NCBI RefSeq assembly: GCF_030936135.1
Contig: NC_082620.1
Location: 1,240,001-1,304,000, forward strand
Reading direction: 5' to 3'
DNA length: 64,000 bases
Origin: Gavia stellata
Taxonomy: Eukaryota; Chordata; Aves; Gaviiformes; Gaviidae
Below are positions 42,801-47,900 of the stretch, one piece after another (position 1 is the first letter of the stretch; the number at the start of each line of letters is the position of its first letter). A program made the position numbers and the translations under genes. The notes below the pieces were generated by a model. It worked only from the letters and a program-made list of their open reading frames with translations, made no database searches and was not told the DNA's origin.

Positions 42801-45660
42801 AACTTGCTGCCAGATTCAGCGGTGGAGTTTGGAAGCGGTTGCTCTCACGCAGCAGCGTGTTTTTAACTGGTCCATTTACTCTTGATTTCAGGCTAATCTA
42901 GATGAAAGCCAGATGAGTTCACCTACATTCCTTAGAGCTTTAATGACAGCAGTTTGTAAAGCAGCTATTATAGGTGAGTAACTTGCAATGTAAACACCAC
43001 ACAAACCACATCTGCAAAGAATTATTTTATGTTTTTTCAGGTTTCTATCACTTTTCCCTCCCGCCAAGGCTGGTTTTTATCACACACTGAGACTTTTGCA
43101 CCATACTGAATCCTAGCGCTCAAGAGCGGGATGTCCGTTCCCCCTGCGGCAGCCAGGTGCTTTGCTGGTTACGGCGTTCTCGAGGCCCTGGCGTGTCCCG
43201 GTGACCTCGTGTGAGCAGACGTTTCAGACAACTCTGAGTAATGCCAGATTGTTCATTGATTTTTCTAGTGAAGGTGGAAATGCGCTAGACGTTATTAAGA
43301 TAATTAGCATTTCCACTCCTGTGTCAGCAAGCACGCGTGGGCGCTCTACCATCGCAGATTGCCACGTGCGAGTTGGAAGCGTGGGTTGCAGGAGAGACGC
43401 CAGCCTGCATCTCTGCCTTGTTAATAGTTTTATGTCCAAAGTTGCAATTTTGGAAAGGCGGTTTATGCGGATGACTGGAATGTACCGCAGTCGGCTGGAA
43501 ATGGAGGAAAGGGTGGGTTCCCAAGTCAGACGTGTGAGCCGCAGACCCTCAGGGGGGCTTGAATAAAGCGCTGCAGCCAGCAACATCTGGCCAGTTCACT
43601 GTGTTTTCTTTAACTTTACTGTTGGCATCTGGCGAGGCAAAAAATTGCACTTGTAAAGCACCCGGTTCTGCTCGTAGCTGTAAGAGCCACGCTTGGTGGA
43701 GAGAACGGTCTGAACTTCATCTTGTTGCGAGGGGAGAGACAGCCCAGCTCCTTCCTTCTCCCCGAGAGCGGAACCTTTCTGATGCCACCTAGTGTTAGTG
43801 GCGAAATGACACAGGATTTGATGACAAACGTTTAAGGGTTCCCTCGTGTATTGGGGACATCTTCTGGTTTATGTTTTGACCTTACTTCTAATTGAGGCTT
43901 TGTTCCTTTTGTTTTCAAAATATCACTTAATTGTGTTGCATGATCTACTTAAAAGCTGCTGAATAATTTATCCATGTTGTTGATGGACTTCTAATGCATA
44001 TTTTTTATACATTCCTGATTTCCTATGTCATGTGCAGCTTATGAGTCTGTTTCTGCCTTAGTATTTTTAGAAAAAAAAGATTTTCTAAAAACCTTCCATA
44101 TAACTGGAGTTTTAGCCCTGGCCATTGTACGCACTTTGGACATCCAGTTGTCTGTGGAAGCACAACGATTTGCACTGCAAAGTAAGGTTGTAATTCTTCT
44201 GTGTGTGTCAGCAGGCTGGTTAGGGCCAGGGTCGCTGCAGGTACTGGTTGAATTTGGGGAACTGGAAGAAGCCAGACTTCCAGAAAAAGCCGTTGATCAG
44301 AAATACTTCCTGTTGTTTCTCGTCCGCTTTTCTCTCCACGCTAACGTGTATCTGGGATTTCTATTTGAATAAATCAAGGCGATAAAAGATCCACCCCTGC
44401 TGCCGTGTACCGAAGCTGACCCTGTTTTCCTCTCTTCCCCTCAGCGGACTCTTCTAGCTTCCGTGTGGACACTGCTGTTATCAAACAGAGAGTGCCGATC
44501 TTACTCAAGTACCTAGACTCAGACACGGAGAAGGAACTACAAGCACTTTATGCACTACAAGCATCAATAGTAAAACTTGATCAGCCTCCTAGTAAGTGTT
44601 GCCTCTGCGCTGGGGATGTGAACACTGACAGCCAACGTAGCAGAGGAGAGAAAACAGCGTACAGTGGTTTCCGCTTGTCCGGATTCCGGCTTGTAGAGCA
44701 GCGCGGGTCCCCAAATGCTTGGCCGAGGGCTGGCTCTTCTCTTGGTTGGTCCTGTAAGCAGCCATGCAGAAGGAAGGACAAACCTCTGTGATGCAAAAAG
44801 AGGGAAAAAAAAGAGTAGTAAAAAACCAATTTGTTGAGTTTACAATACCTGGATATGTGAGAGTACTGGGCCTTGTAATTGTATTGCTGCGCCACAGGTG
44901 TCTGTGGGCTGGGAGGGAATAAAATGCGTTGGACAACGGATGAGCCTCACCCCAGAGACACTGCAGAAACCTCTTGTTGGAAAAGAGGTGGGGAGCTGCC
45001 AAAGAAACGGGGATTCCCGGGGAGTCTGCAGCACAAAATCAGAGTGTGCCCAGAAATGCCCAACTTGATCGTCCTTAGCTTTAAGGCGCTAGTCATTCTT
45101 TATCCCTCCTGCTGAGCCGTGAAAAATCAGGTGTTGGAGAGGAGCCAGGCTGCCAGGTTGCGCGGTCCAGCGAGGGGAGGACGGGCTGCTGTGGATTCTC
45201 CTTGCCGGCCAGTCCCTAGATAATACGTTCCCACGGCTGCTTTCCCATTTCTGCAGAGCACGTGTTACCCGATGGCATCTGAGGGACCTGTTTTCCCTCT
45301 CGGCTGTGTGTAACCAGCTAGGAAGCAGTAACTCAGTAACAGACCTTCCTTTTACTTGTATCTGCATCTCGTGCATTAAAGGTCACGTTAATCCCCTTAT
45401 CTGTAACCGTGTCTTTGTCCGCTGACTTAAACTGCGCAGTACTAACAGCTGTTCTCTCCCCTTATTCCATTATCGCAGATTTGTTGCGGATGTTTTTCGA
45501 TTGCCTGTATGATGAGGAGGTAATATCGGAGGATGCCTTCTACAAGTGGGAAAGCAGCAAGGACCCAGCGGAGCAGAACGGGAAAGGAGTAGCGCTAAAA
45601 TCCGTCACAGCGTTCTTCACGTGGCTACGGGAGGCCGAAGAGGAGTCGGAGGATAACTAA
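1..45660 (+). CDS. EIF4G3: EIF4G3 (eIF4GII), spliced 24-exon CDS, 5' partial
   Basis: Scaffold subunit of the cap-binding complex eIF4F. It bridges eIF4E (cap), eIF4A (helicase), eIF3 and PABP to recruit the 40S ribosome in the cytoplasm. Twenty-four exons join without a frame break: 4095 bases, 1364 residues plus TAA. Seen in order: low-complexity linker (residues 1-350), eIF4E-binding YxxxxLL helix (400-406), MIF4G domain (about 531-770), Ser-rich linker (about 804-990), MA3 domain (about 993-1165) and W2 domain (about 1190-1364), ending in acidic EEESEDN. The paralogue is called as EIF4G3, not EIF4G1, from paralogue-specific segments recalled from the family: [57 protein letters not shown]. 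The human protein is about 1.58 kaa, so roughly the N-terminal 220 residues lie upstream of the window. Expression is expected to be housekeeping. Confidence 0.97.
3596..3629. repeat. 17-bp tandem pair
   Basis: Two identical copies of agagaccggagctgagc sit head to tail, followed by a partial third copy (agagctgac). It is a short local duplication inside the first intron, with no coding meaning seen. Confidence 0.8.
5109..5165. repeat. 12-bp perfect inverted repeat (hairpin)
   Basis: cgctggagaaat at 5109-5120 is mirrored exactly by atttctccagcg at 5154-5165, with a 33-base loop. A second small hairpin (ggtgat..atcacc) follows directly. Function unknown; it could be chance or the end of an old element. 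Confidence 0.55.
8302..8390 (+). CDS. EIF4G3: EIF4G3 exon 2 of window
   Basis: Acceptor ATTGCAG at 8301, donor GGAG|GTAAGA at 8391. Joined to the G at 820 it reads [18 protein letters not shown] then an acidic Glu/Thr tail (residues 274-303). The KTWKKPKDR motif is characteristic of EIF4G3 upstream of the eIF4E site. Ends in phase 0. Confidence 0.95.
8391..10303 (+). other. EIF4G3: EIF4G3 intron, 1.9 kb
   Basis: Ordinary intronic sequence between GTAAGA donor and CTTCAG acceptor. I see no gene, RNA or recognisable repeat in it. Confidence 0.8.
10304..10553 (+). CDS. EIF4G3: EIF4G3 exon 3 of window
   Basis: Acceptor GTGCTTCAG|CCT, donor CCAG|GTAAAT. Encodes residues 304-386: [17 protein letters not shown], then a charged stretch containing [16 protein letters not shown]. 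It is an acidic disordered segment just before the eIF4E-binding site. Ends with one base of a split codon (GAG, completed by exon 4). Confidence 0.95.
10554..13158 (+). other. EIF4G3: EIF4G3 intron, 2.6 kb
   Basis: AT-rich intron containing one tRNA-derived SINE-like piece (about 12001-12110), annotated separately. ORFs on both strands near 11587-12080 overlap one another and lack family signatures. No gene seen. Confidence 0.8.
12001..12110 (+). mobile_element. Possible degraded tRNA-derived SINE (MIR/CORE-SINE-like)
   Basis: tggcacagtgg at 12008-12018 resembles a pol III A box. It is followed at SINE-like spacing by a degraded B-box-like segment (gggaattctgg) and by acacagctagcc, similar to the core part of MIR-type SINEs. 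The match is by eye and weak. It is consistent with an ancient amniote SINE remnant. Confidence 0.33.
13159..13292 (+). CDS. EIF4G3: EIF4G3 exon 4 of window (eIF4E-binding site)
   Basis: Acceptor CCTTATAG, donor CAAG|GTGAGA. Encodes residues 387-431, beginning [20 protein letters not shown] and continuing [27 protein letters not shown] (nt 13197-13217, residues 400-406) fits the YxxxxL-hydrophobic motif that binds the dorsal face of eIF4E and is competed by 4E-BPs. All key residues (Tyr, Leu, Leu) are intact. Ends in phase 0 at VVLDK. Confidence 0.97.
13197..13217 (+). other. EIF4G3: eIF4E-binding motif YDREFLL (coding)
   Basis: Seven codons matching the canonical eIF4E-binding consensus shared by eIF4G and 4E-BP proteins. 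Tyr and both Leu positions are conserved. Confidence 0.95.
13293..14488 (+). other. EIF4G3: EIF4G3 intron, 1.2 kb
   Basis: Contains a fossil element delimited by a 15-bp inverted repeat (13611-13721). Otherwise unremarkable. The acceptor is CGATGCAG. Confidence 0.85.
13611..13721. mobile_element. Fossil repeat with 15-bp inverted arms
   Basis: tcttttattagatca (13611-13625) and tgatctaataaaaga (13707-13721) are perfect reverse complements about 80 bases apart. Between them is an aagcttttggg segment. A taataaaaga tail next to an aagctt..gg segment is typical of a common interspersed repeat of sauropsid and other vertebrate genomes. I recognise the pattern but cannot name the family with certainty. 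Confidence 0.5.
14489..14614 (+). CDS. EIF4G3: EIF4G3 exon 5 of window
   Basis: Acceptor GATGCAG|GTC, donor GGAAGT|GTGAGT. Encodes residues 432-473, including [20 protein letters not shown] and DFGRQTSGG, a conserved segment between the eIF4E site and MIF4G. Ends in phase 0 at NVSGS. The last residues appear slightly longer than the human GGRGVP form I recall, so a nearby alternative donor is possible. Confidence 0.92.
15645..16150. repeat. Large imperfect palindrome (inverted repeat, about 230-bp arms)
   Basis: The left arm (about 15645-15875) is collinear with the reverse complement of the right arm (about 15925-16150). Exact anchors: ctgcaaagtgcaga 15715-15728 against 16068-16081; cccagcatgccctc 15766-15779 against 16025-16038; gcacctttttgta 15859-15871 against 15928-15940. 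Weaker similarity (gctgaatg near 15650 and its complement near 16140) extends the arms outward. The loop is about 56 bases. The transcript could fold into a long hairpin. It could be a foldback DNA transposon or an inverted local duplication. Confidence 0.75.
15713..15823 (+). CDS. Potential in-frame cassette exon of EIF4G3 (37 codons)
   Basis: Preceded by a pyrimidine-rich tract and CCGCAG, followed by GGG|GTAAGC. It is 111 bases long and open in phase 0, and it sits between two phase-0 junctions (14614 and 19727), so inclusion would add 37 residues starting [12 protein letters not shown] without breaking the frame. I do not recall this segment in the human protein. It is embedded in the left arm of the palindrome, so it may be a transposon-derived (exonised) exon or simply chance. 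No transcript evidence is available from sequence alone. Confidence 0.22.
19727..19897 (+). CDS. EIF4G3: EIF4G3 exon 6 of window
   Basis: Acceptor TTTGTCCTAG, donor CCCAG|GTGAGA. Encodes residues 474-530, beginning [20 protein letters not shown], an Arg-rich RNA-binding-like segment ahead of MIF4G. It continues [17 protein letters not shown]. In family members this part precedes the eIF4A-binding HEAT domain and contributes RNA affinity. Phase 0 at both ends. Confidence 0.96.
19898..20885 (+). other. EIF4G3: EIF4G3 intron, 1.0 kb
   Basis: GTGAGA donor and TCCTTTAG acceptor. No recognisable element; overlapping minus-strand ORFs at 20245-20690 look accidental. Confidence 0.8.
20886..21083 (+). 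CDS. EIF4G3: EIF4G3 exon 7 of window (MIF4G start)
   Basis: Acceptor TCCTTTAG, donor AACG|GTAAGA. Residues 531-596, opening [20 protein letters not shown], the first helices of the MIF4G (HEAT-1) domain. [20 protein letters not shown] and the conserved [11 protein letters not shown] helix follow. MIF4G binds and stimulates eIF4A and contacts RNA. Phase 0. Confidence 0.97.
21084..21800 (+). other. EIF4G3: EIF4G3 intron, 0.7 kb
   Basis: Plain intron, GTAAGA donor and CTCCTACAG acceptor. Nothing else recognised. Confidence 0.8.
21801..21947 (+). CDS. EIF4G3: EIF4G3 exon 8 of window (MIF4G)
   Basis: Residues 597-645: [20 protein letters not shown], then [20 protein letters not shown]. This is the MIF4G helical repeat with the typical acidic/basic loop. 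Donor ACT|GTAAGT, followed by a short 296-base intron. Confidence 0.97.
22244..22480 (+). CDS. EIF4G3: EIF4G3 exon 9 of window (MIF4G core)
   Basis: Acceptor TTTTACAG, donor AAAG|GTAGGG. Residues 646-724 include [40 protein letters not shown] and [13 protein letters not shown]. These are the most conserved MIF4G signatures and form the eIF4A-binding surface. Phase 0. Confidence 0.98.
22481..24798 (+). other. EIF4G3: EIF4G3 intron, 2.3 kb
   Basis: Interrupts the MIF4G domain. No recognisable gene or repeat; mainly AT-rich unique sequence. Acceptor CTTGTGTAG. Confidence 0.8.
24799..24903 (+). CDS. EIF4G3: EIF4G3 exon 10 of window (MIF4G)
   Basis: Residues 725-759: [20 protein letters not shown] then [15 protein letters not shown]. 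This is the last major MIF4G helices. Donor CTG|GTAGGT, phase 0. Confidence 0.97.
24904..26628 (+). other. EIF4G3: EIF4G3 intron, 1.7 kb
   Basis: Carries a degraded DNA-transposon-like segment (about 25610-25860, annotated separately). A related-looking motif (cacgtcttcactgcag) lies near 26370. No gene seen. Confidence 0.75.
25610..25860. mobile_element. Possible fossil non-autonomous DNA transposon
   Basis: Segments such as tgtctctacgctgtgcag (25724-25741), atgtgactgcagcttgcaca and gcagcgtggctttagcag resemble the 'gtctacactgcag ... gtgactgcagc ... tagcagtg' pattern of an abundant interspersed DNA repeat in turtles, crocodilians and, as old relics, birds. Heavily diverged; recognised by eye only. 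Confidence 0.3.
26629..26761 (+). CDS. EIF4G3: EIF4G3 exon 11 of window
   Basis: Acceptor TTTCCTAG, donor CCGG|GTAAAG. Residues 760-803: [20 protein letters not shown], then the Glu-rich helix [20 protein letters not shown]. The Glu/Gln/Lys-rich tail is EIF4G3-specific rather than EIF4G1-like, which helps assign the paralogue. Ends with one base of a Gly codon. Confidence 0.97.
26762..27899 (+). other. EIF4G3: EIF4G3 intron, 1.1 kb
   Basis: Contains a 21-bp near-perfect tandem pair (27109-27150, agcatctaatttca...). Otherwise plain. Acceptor CGTCTGGCAG. Confidence 0.8.
27109..27150. repeat. 21-bp tandem pair
   Basis: Two adjacent copies of a 21-base unit starting agcatctaatttca, differing near their 3' ends (ggagaat against agagtaa). 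Local duplication in the intron. Confidence 0.75.
27900..27994 (+). CDS. EIF4G3: EIF4G3 exon 12 of window
   Basis: Completes the split Gly codon. Encodes residues 804-835 [20 protein letters not shown] then [12 protein letters not shown]. This conserved linker (the DxGWNTV motif is shared by eIF4G paralogues) follows MIF4G. Donor CAAG|GTAGGT, phase 0. Confidence 0.97.
27995..29600 (+). other. EIF4G3: EIF4G3 intron, 1.6 kb
   Basis: GTAGGT donor and GTTTTACAG acceptor. No recognisable element. Confidence 0.8.
29601..29694 (+). CDS. EIF4G3: EIF4G3 exon 13 of window
   Basis: Residues 836-866: [20 protein letters not shown], then [11 protein letters not shown]. The [11 protein letters not shown] motif is typical of eIF4G linkers. 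Donor ATGG|GTAAGT leaves one base of an Asp codon. The following intron is only 257 bases. Confidence 0.97.
29952..30069 (+). CDS. EIF4G3: EIF4G3 exon 14 of window
   Basis: Acceptor ATCTCTCAG, donor ACTAG|GTAAGC. Residues 867-905, [20 protein letters not shown] then a Ser-rich run and [16 protein letters not shown] is a conserved eIF4G linker motif. In family members this Ser-rich region is phosphorylated. Two bases of a Ser codon remain. Confidence 0.96.
30070..31301 (+). other. EIF4G3: EIF4G3 intron, 1.2 kb
   Basis: AT-rich and pyrimidine-rich intron ending TTGTTCCGCAG. An ORF at 30704-31117 has no known domain. Nothing else recognised. Confidence 0.8.
31302..31525 (+). CDS. EIF4G3: EIF4G3 exon 15 of window
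   Basis: Residues 906-980: [20 protein letters not shown], then [19 protein letters not shown] and the helix [17 protein letters not shown]. This charged linker joins the MIF4G and MA3 domains. Donor CTG|GTAAGT leaves one base of an Ala codon. Confidence 0.96.
31526..32674 (+). other. EIF4G3: EIF4G3 intron, 1.1 kb
   Basis: Unremarkable; acceptor TTCTACCAG. No element recognised. Confidence 0.8.
32675..32790 (+). CDS. EIF4G3: EIF4G3 exon 16 of window (MA3 start)
   Basis: Residues 981-1019: [20 protein letters not shown] then [37 protein letters not shown] is the first helix of MA3 (HEAT-2), the second eIF4A-binding module of eIF4G. Donor AAG|GTAAGC, phase 0. Confidence 0.97.
32791..35012 (+). 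other. EIF4G3: EIF4G3 intron, 2.2 kb
   Basis: AT-rich, with scattered A/T homopolymers. No gene or clear repeat; the 119-codon minus-strand ORF at 34433-34792 has no recognisable motif. Acceptor TTCGAACAG. Confidence 0.8.
35013..35185 (+). CDS. EIF4G3: EIF4G3 exon 17 of window (MA3)
   Basis: Residues 1020-1076: [20 protein letters not shown], then [20 protein letters not shown] and a [14 protein letters not shown] helix. This is the central part of the MA3 fold. The donor is the weaker AAGGG|GTTTGT at 35186. It is the only GT that restores the KGFSDTLE frame with the next exon. Confidence 0.95.
35186..37640 (+). other. EIF4G3: EIF4G3 intron, 2.5 kb, with minisatellite near its 3' end
   Basis: AT-rich intron that ends with an 18-copy pyrimidine minisatellite (37276-37545) only 95 bases before the acceptor CGTAAAG|T. 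Both flanking splice sites are weak: GTTTGT donor and an A-rich acceptor. No gene seen. Confidence 0.85.
37276..37545. repeat. Minisatellite, 18 perfect copies of a 15-bp pyrimidine unit
   Basis: The unit ttctctcccctctcc is repeated 18 times without a single mismatch (270 bp); the + strand is entirely C/T. Because the unit is a multiple of three and free of stops, it produces spurious ORFs on both strands. Perfect homogeneity points to recent expansion, or active homogenisation, and to likely length polymorphism. Polypurine/polypyrimidine mirror tracts like this can form triplex DNA and bind polypyrimidine-tract proteins in RNA. Confidence 0.98.
37641..37766 (+). CDS. EIF4G3: EIF4G3 exon 18 of window (MA3)
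   Basis: Starts after TTTTCGTAAAG. An in-exon TTTTTCAG lies a few bases downstream, but using it breaks the frame. Residues 1077-1118: [20 protein letters not shown] then [18 protein letters not shown], strongly conserved MA3 helices. Ends ATACA|GTAAGC with two bases of a Gln codon. Confidence 0.95.
37767..38592 (+). other. EIF4G3: EIF4G3 intron, 0.8 kb
   Basis: Plain intron; acceptor CCATTCTAG. Nothing else recognised. Confidence 0.8.
38593..38674 (+). CDS. EIF4G3: EIF4G3 exon 19 of window (MA3)
   Basis: Residues 1119-1146: [20 protein letters not shown] then LHLLCKQM. This is the last MA3 helices; LLCKQM followed by SHKKVG across the junction matches the family. Donor ATG|GTAAGT, phase 0. 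Confidence 0.97.
38675..40487 (+). other. EIF4G3: EIF4G3 intron, 1.8 kb
   Basis: Contains an antisense MIR-like SINE remnant (about 40088-40150). Otherwise AT-rich unique sequence. Acceptor GTGTTTTAG. Confidence 0.8.
40088..40150 (-). mobile_element. MIR/CORE-SINE-like remnant, antisense
   Basis: cagagtaagttaatgacaga, then gtcaggagaagaacctaagt and ctaactgccagctctgtg, resemble the reverse complement of the tRNA-derived half of MIR ('agtaagtggcagagccaggattcgaacc...'). About 60 bases are recognisable; the rest has decayed. Confidence 0.45.
40488..40586 (+). CDS. EIF4G3: EIF4G3 exon 20 of window
   Basis: Residues 1147-1179: [20 protein letters not shown] then [13 protein letters not shown]. It links MA3 to W2; the LWRE.GLSW..(Y/F)LPEG motif is family-typical. 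Donor CAA|GTGAGT, phase 0. Confidence 0.97.
40587..41565 (+). other. EIF4G3: EIF4G3 intron, 1.0 kb
   Basis: Carries a 30-bp tandem duplication (40771-40830). Otherwise no recognised element. Acceptor GATGTTGCAG. Confidence 0.8.
40771..40830. repeat. 30-bp tandem duplication
   Basis: Two head-to-tail 30-base copies beginning acgggcttctccc and ending cccaggca(t/c)a differ at only two positions. A young local duplication. Confidence 0.9.
41566..41712 (+). CDS. EIF4G3: EIF4G3 exon 21 of window (W2 start)
   Basis: Residues 1180-1228: [40 protein letters not shown] and DEQIFDWVE. The Ser/Glu-rich linker runs into the first helices of the W2 (HEAT-3) domain, which in vertebrate eIF4G binds the MNK1/2 kinases. 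Donor GAG|GTACAA, phase 0. Confidence 0.97.
41713..42891 (+). other. EIF4G3: EIF4G3 intron, 1.2 kb
   Basis: Holds a MIR-like SINE core (about 42465-42525). Acceptor TTGATTTCAG. No gene seen. Confidence 0.8.
42465..42525 (+). mobile_element. MIR/CORE-SINE-like remnant
   Basis: ctttgtagccttggacaagt followed by tacatagccattctctgaat closely parallels the MIR core 'gtgtgaccttgggcaagttacttaacctctctg'. An old amniote SINE fragment in sense orientation. Confidence 0.55.
42892..42973 (+). CDS. EIF4G3: EIF4G3 exon 22 of window (W2)
   Basis: Residues 1229-1255: [20 protein letters not shown] then VCKAAII. W2 helices. Donor ATAG|GTGAGT leaves one base of an Ala codon. Confidence 0.97.
42974..44444 (+). 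other. EIF4G3: EIF4G3 intron, 1.5 kb
   Basis: Overlapping ORFs of 134 codons (+, 43162-43566) and 120 codons (-, 43224-43586), and one of 115 codons (+, 44025-44372), occur here. None has recognisable motifs or compatible splice sites. Acceptor TTCCCCTCAG. Confidence 0.8.
44445..44591 (+). CDS. EIF4G3: EIF4G3 exon 23 of window (W2)
   Basis: Residues 1256-1304: [40 protein letters not shown] and SIVKLDQPP. Core W2 with the conserved [11 protein letters not shown] helix. Donor CCTA|GTAAGT leaves one base of an Asn codon. Confidence 0.98.
44592..45478 (+). other. EIF4G3: EIF4G3 last intron, 0.9 kb
   Basis: GTAAGT donor and ATTATCGCAG acceptor. Overlapping minus-strand ORFs look accidental. Nothing else recognised. 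Confidence 0.8.
45479..45660 (+). CDS. EIF4G3: EIF4G3 terminal coding exon (W2 C-terminus, TAA stop)
   Basis: Residues 1305-1364: [40 protein letters not shown] and [20 protein letters not shown], then TAA at 45658-45660. The two aromatic/acidic boxes of the W2 fold ([20 protein letters not shown] and [12 protein letters not shown]) are intact. The ending EESEDN matches EIF4G3 rather than the EIF4G1 ending. Confidence 0.98.
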
Positions 45661-46150
45661 AACTTAAAATACAGAGAGGAAAAAAAAAAAAAAGGACAAT
45701 TTAAGTATTTTTTTAAAAAGTTTCACGTCTTCGCCAATCACAGTGCAGCAAGGCCAATTCTCGCGCAGACCCCCCCTTCCCCCACACATGCACGAGTGGG
45801 AGAGGTAAAAATAGATAAACACAAAAGGTGATCATGGAGGAAAAAAGGTACTTGAAAAAAAAAAAGTAAACGTCAAACCTGAGGGCGGGAGCACTAAACC
45901 AAAATACATGTATTATTTATAGAAAATATTTTCTGTTTTAATCTTTTTTTTTCATTTCTTTTTAAACAAGGACTCACAGAAACACAAAGCAAAACAAATC
46001 TGTTTAGCAAAAAAAAAAAAAAGTTGAAAACTTTTAATTTATTATTTTAAGGACTGCAAATGCCAGTGTAATTTTTAAATTTGCAGTTTCTGTAAACAAA
46101 TTGTATAATAGAACTAAAAGCAGAGAAATAAATTTCCCTCCCCTTCATAT
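45661..46150 (+). other. EIF4G3: EIF4G3 3' UTR (proximal form)
   Basis: A-rich sequence with several A(11-13) tracts runs from the stop to the first good polyadenylation signal AATAAA at 46127-46132. A T/GT-rich stretch (cagttttgtttc) follows and is suitable as a downstream element. Longer forms using later signals are possible. Confidence 0.75.
46127..46132 (+). terminator. EIF4G3: Polyadenylation signal AATAAA (proximal)
   Basis: Canonical hexamer 467 bases after the stop codon with a GU/U-rich region about 25 bases downstream. Probably a main cleavage site. Confidence 0.7.
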
Positions 46151-46459
46151 GCACCTCAGTTTTGTTTCAAAGCATGATAAATAGACAAAACTTTCAAGGG
46201 GGTTGGGGTAAGCTAGATGAGGAAGAGATCAATTTTTTTTTTAATTGTCATCAGATTTTTCTGCCTGCCTCTCAGCTTGCTTCAGAAATTTAAAAAGAAA
46301 ATAGTAATCAAAACGTACATAACCTTGGAACAGAAGGAAATGCATTTGAGAAAACCGCTGCGGACCAGAGTGCTCCGAAAATAACTCATTCAAAACAGTG
46401 CTACCCTGGGGAAAAAGTACTAGTGATACTTTCAGAACCTTTAGAGCAACTTTAAGGCT

Positions 46460-46467
46460 TGTAAATA
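46460..46467 (+). promoter_or_regulatory. Pumilio response element-like TGTAAATA
   Basis: Exact match to the UGUANAUA consensus. Relevant only if the long 3' UTR form of EIF4G3 is made. Confidence 0.3.
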
Positions 46468-46676
46468 CATAGAACAAATATTTAAAAAAAGAAAAAAAGA
46501 AATTGACTCAATACTATTTCTTTTCACTTTCAAAATATAAAGAACAAAATAAAGACAAACATTGCAAGTTTAAAAGAAAGTAAAACGACTTCTCCTTTGA
46601 CAGCTGCTGAATGTGTGCACCATCTCTGAGCGGTGCTGGCTTCCTTTTCATTGTGTAGATCCTCGGTTCCAAATTG

Positions 46677-46684
46677 TGTACATA
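46677..46684 (+). promoter_or_regulatory. Pumilio response element-like TGTACATA
   Basis: Second exact UGUANAUA match, about 210 bases after the first. It lies next to a TG/TATG repeat, so chance is possible. Confidence 0.28.
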
Positions 46685-47469
46685 TAGTGTGTGTATGTAT
46701 GTGTGTCTACCAAAAAAGAGGGGTGAGAGCAATTGTTGTTTTAAAAAAAAAAAAAAGGAAAAAAAAATAGGGGGTTGCTGCTTGGGAGACCTTTTCTGCA
46801 GAGAGAACTTAATGGCAGATGAGCAGCTGGTGGGCTGCTGTGCCGTGTAGGTGCGTTTGGTTCCCAGCACGGTGCCGCGAGGCTGGGAGACGACCTCGGG
46901 GCGGTCGGTGCCCGATCCCAGCTCGGTTTGTCCAGCCGTGCAGCCACGGTGTCTCTGGTGTGACTTGGATCAGTGGTGTCGTCCTGGGGACTTGGGACCC
47001 TGGTAGCTCCGGAGGTCGCAGCCGCTCGAGCAGAGAACCGACAGCCCTTCGCCATGGTTTGTGCGTCCGTTGCCGCCCAGCTTCCGCTGCTGCCCATCGC
47101 ACCTGCCGGTTGCCTTGCTGTGCCTAAGGAACCCAAAGACCCGGATGGGTGAAAATAAAAGCGCCCTACAGGAGTCAAGAGGTGGAACAAGCGATGCGGT
47201 GCTCTTCCCGGCTCTGCCCACCCCGTCAGGGTGTCTGCAGCCTGAGTGCAGCCCGGGTACAGATTAACAGTGGTCGCTTTACAGTCGGAGCGTGTGTTTT
47301 CTGTGTGCCCAAAGGGACCTCAACTGCGCCCTGACGCCGCGCAGTCCTCCAAACTGAGCCGCTGCTGAGTACGTTAAGTCTCTTGTGTGTCTCTCTTCAA
47401 CAACCAAAGAATCCCTGCTGGCTCTCACTGTGAAGAAGCATCTACCATAATACAGTCTGCAAAGTTTGT

Positions 47470-47580
47470 GAAGCCCTAAAATGTAGTTTGTGAACTGTGG
47501 TCCGTGGACCACAAGTAACCTGTGGAGCATTTGCTGGTGGTCTGTGCAGCACTAGCTGCTCACATGATGCTGTCGTCTTC
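47470..47580. mobile_element. Possible hAT (Charlie-type) terminal fragment
   Basis: tttgtgaactgtggtccgtg then gaccac, followed by ggtggtctgtgcagcac, resembles the 'caaagtgtggtccgcggacc' ends of hAT-derived repeats. gtggtccgtggaccac (47497-47512) is a near-perfect palindrome with 7-base arms. Confidence 0.4.
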
Positions 47581-47887
47581 TTTCCAGCTGCTAAATCACT
47601 TCTTTTTTTTTAAAAAAAAAAAAAAAAACAGGAAAAACAAGGAAAAAAAAAGGCTACAAATACATTAAATACTTTCCTAATCTTACTTTTACATGTAAAC
47701 AATTGCTGTACTTGCATAAGGATGTTATTTGATCACCAAGGGGAAGGGAGGAGGGTGTCTGGTTGTGGCTGGAGGGGAGATGTCCATGAGACGCTTTCCC
47801 TGTTAACATGTTCCACGCCATGAATCTGAGCTAGAGAATCCGTGGCCTAAAACACTAGAGCATTGTTTGTTTTTTTTTTTTAGTAAC

Positions 47888-47893
47888 AATAAA
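47888..47893 (+). terminator. Polyadenylation signal AATAAA (distal candidate)
   Basis: Canonical hexamer followed by tgatgttttgtt, a U/GU-rich stretch. It could end a long EIF4G3 3' UTR of about 2.2 kb. It lies between poly-T and poly-A tracts, so it may also be fortuitous. Confidence 0.35.
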
Positions 47894-47900
47894 ACACTTT

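Larger units (their letters stand above)
46133..47900 (+). other. Possible extended EIF4G3 3' UTR / downstream flank
   Basis: AT-rich at 46150-46790, with further AATAAA hexamers at 46548, 47154 and 47888, two Pumilio-type octamers (46460, 46677) and a TG/TATG microsatellite near 46685-46710. It then turns GC-rich (46800-47340). ORFs on both strands at 46741-47267 conflict and have no family signature. Whether it is transcribed cannot be told from sequence. Confidence 0.45.

Noticed and set aside
43162..44372. ORFs of 134, 120 and 115 codons in the intron between W2 exons
   Set aside because: No family signature; the flanking exons splice directly to each other in the conserved protein; two of the ORFs overlap on opposite strands.
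46741..47267. ORFs of 149, 102 and 97 codons downstream of EIF4G3
   Set aside because: They overlap on opposite strands in a GC-rich patch, with no domain and no splice signals fitting a gene.
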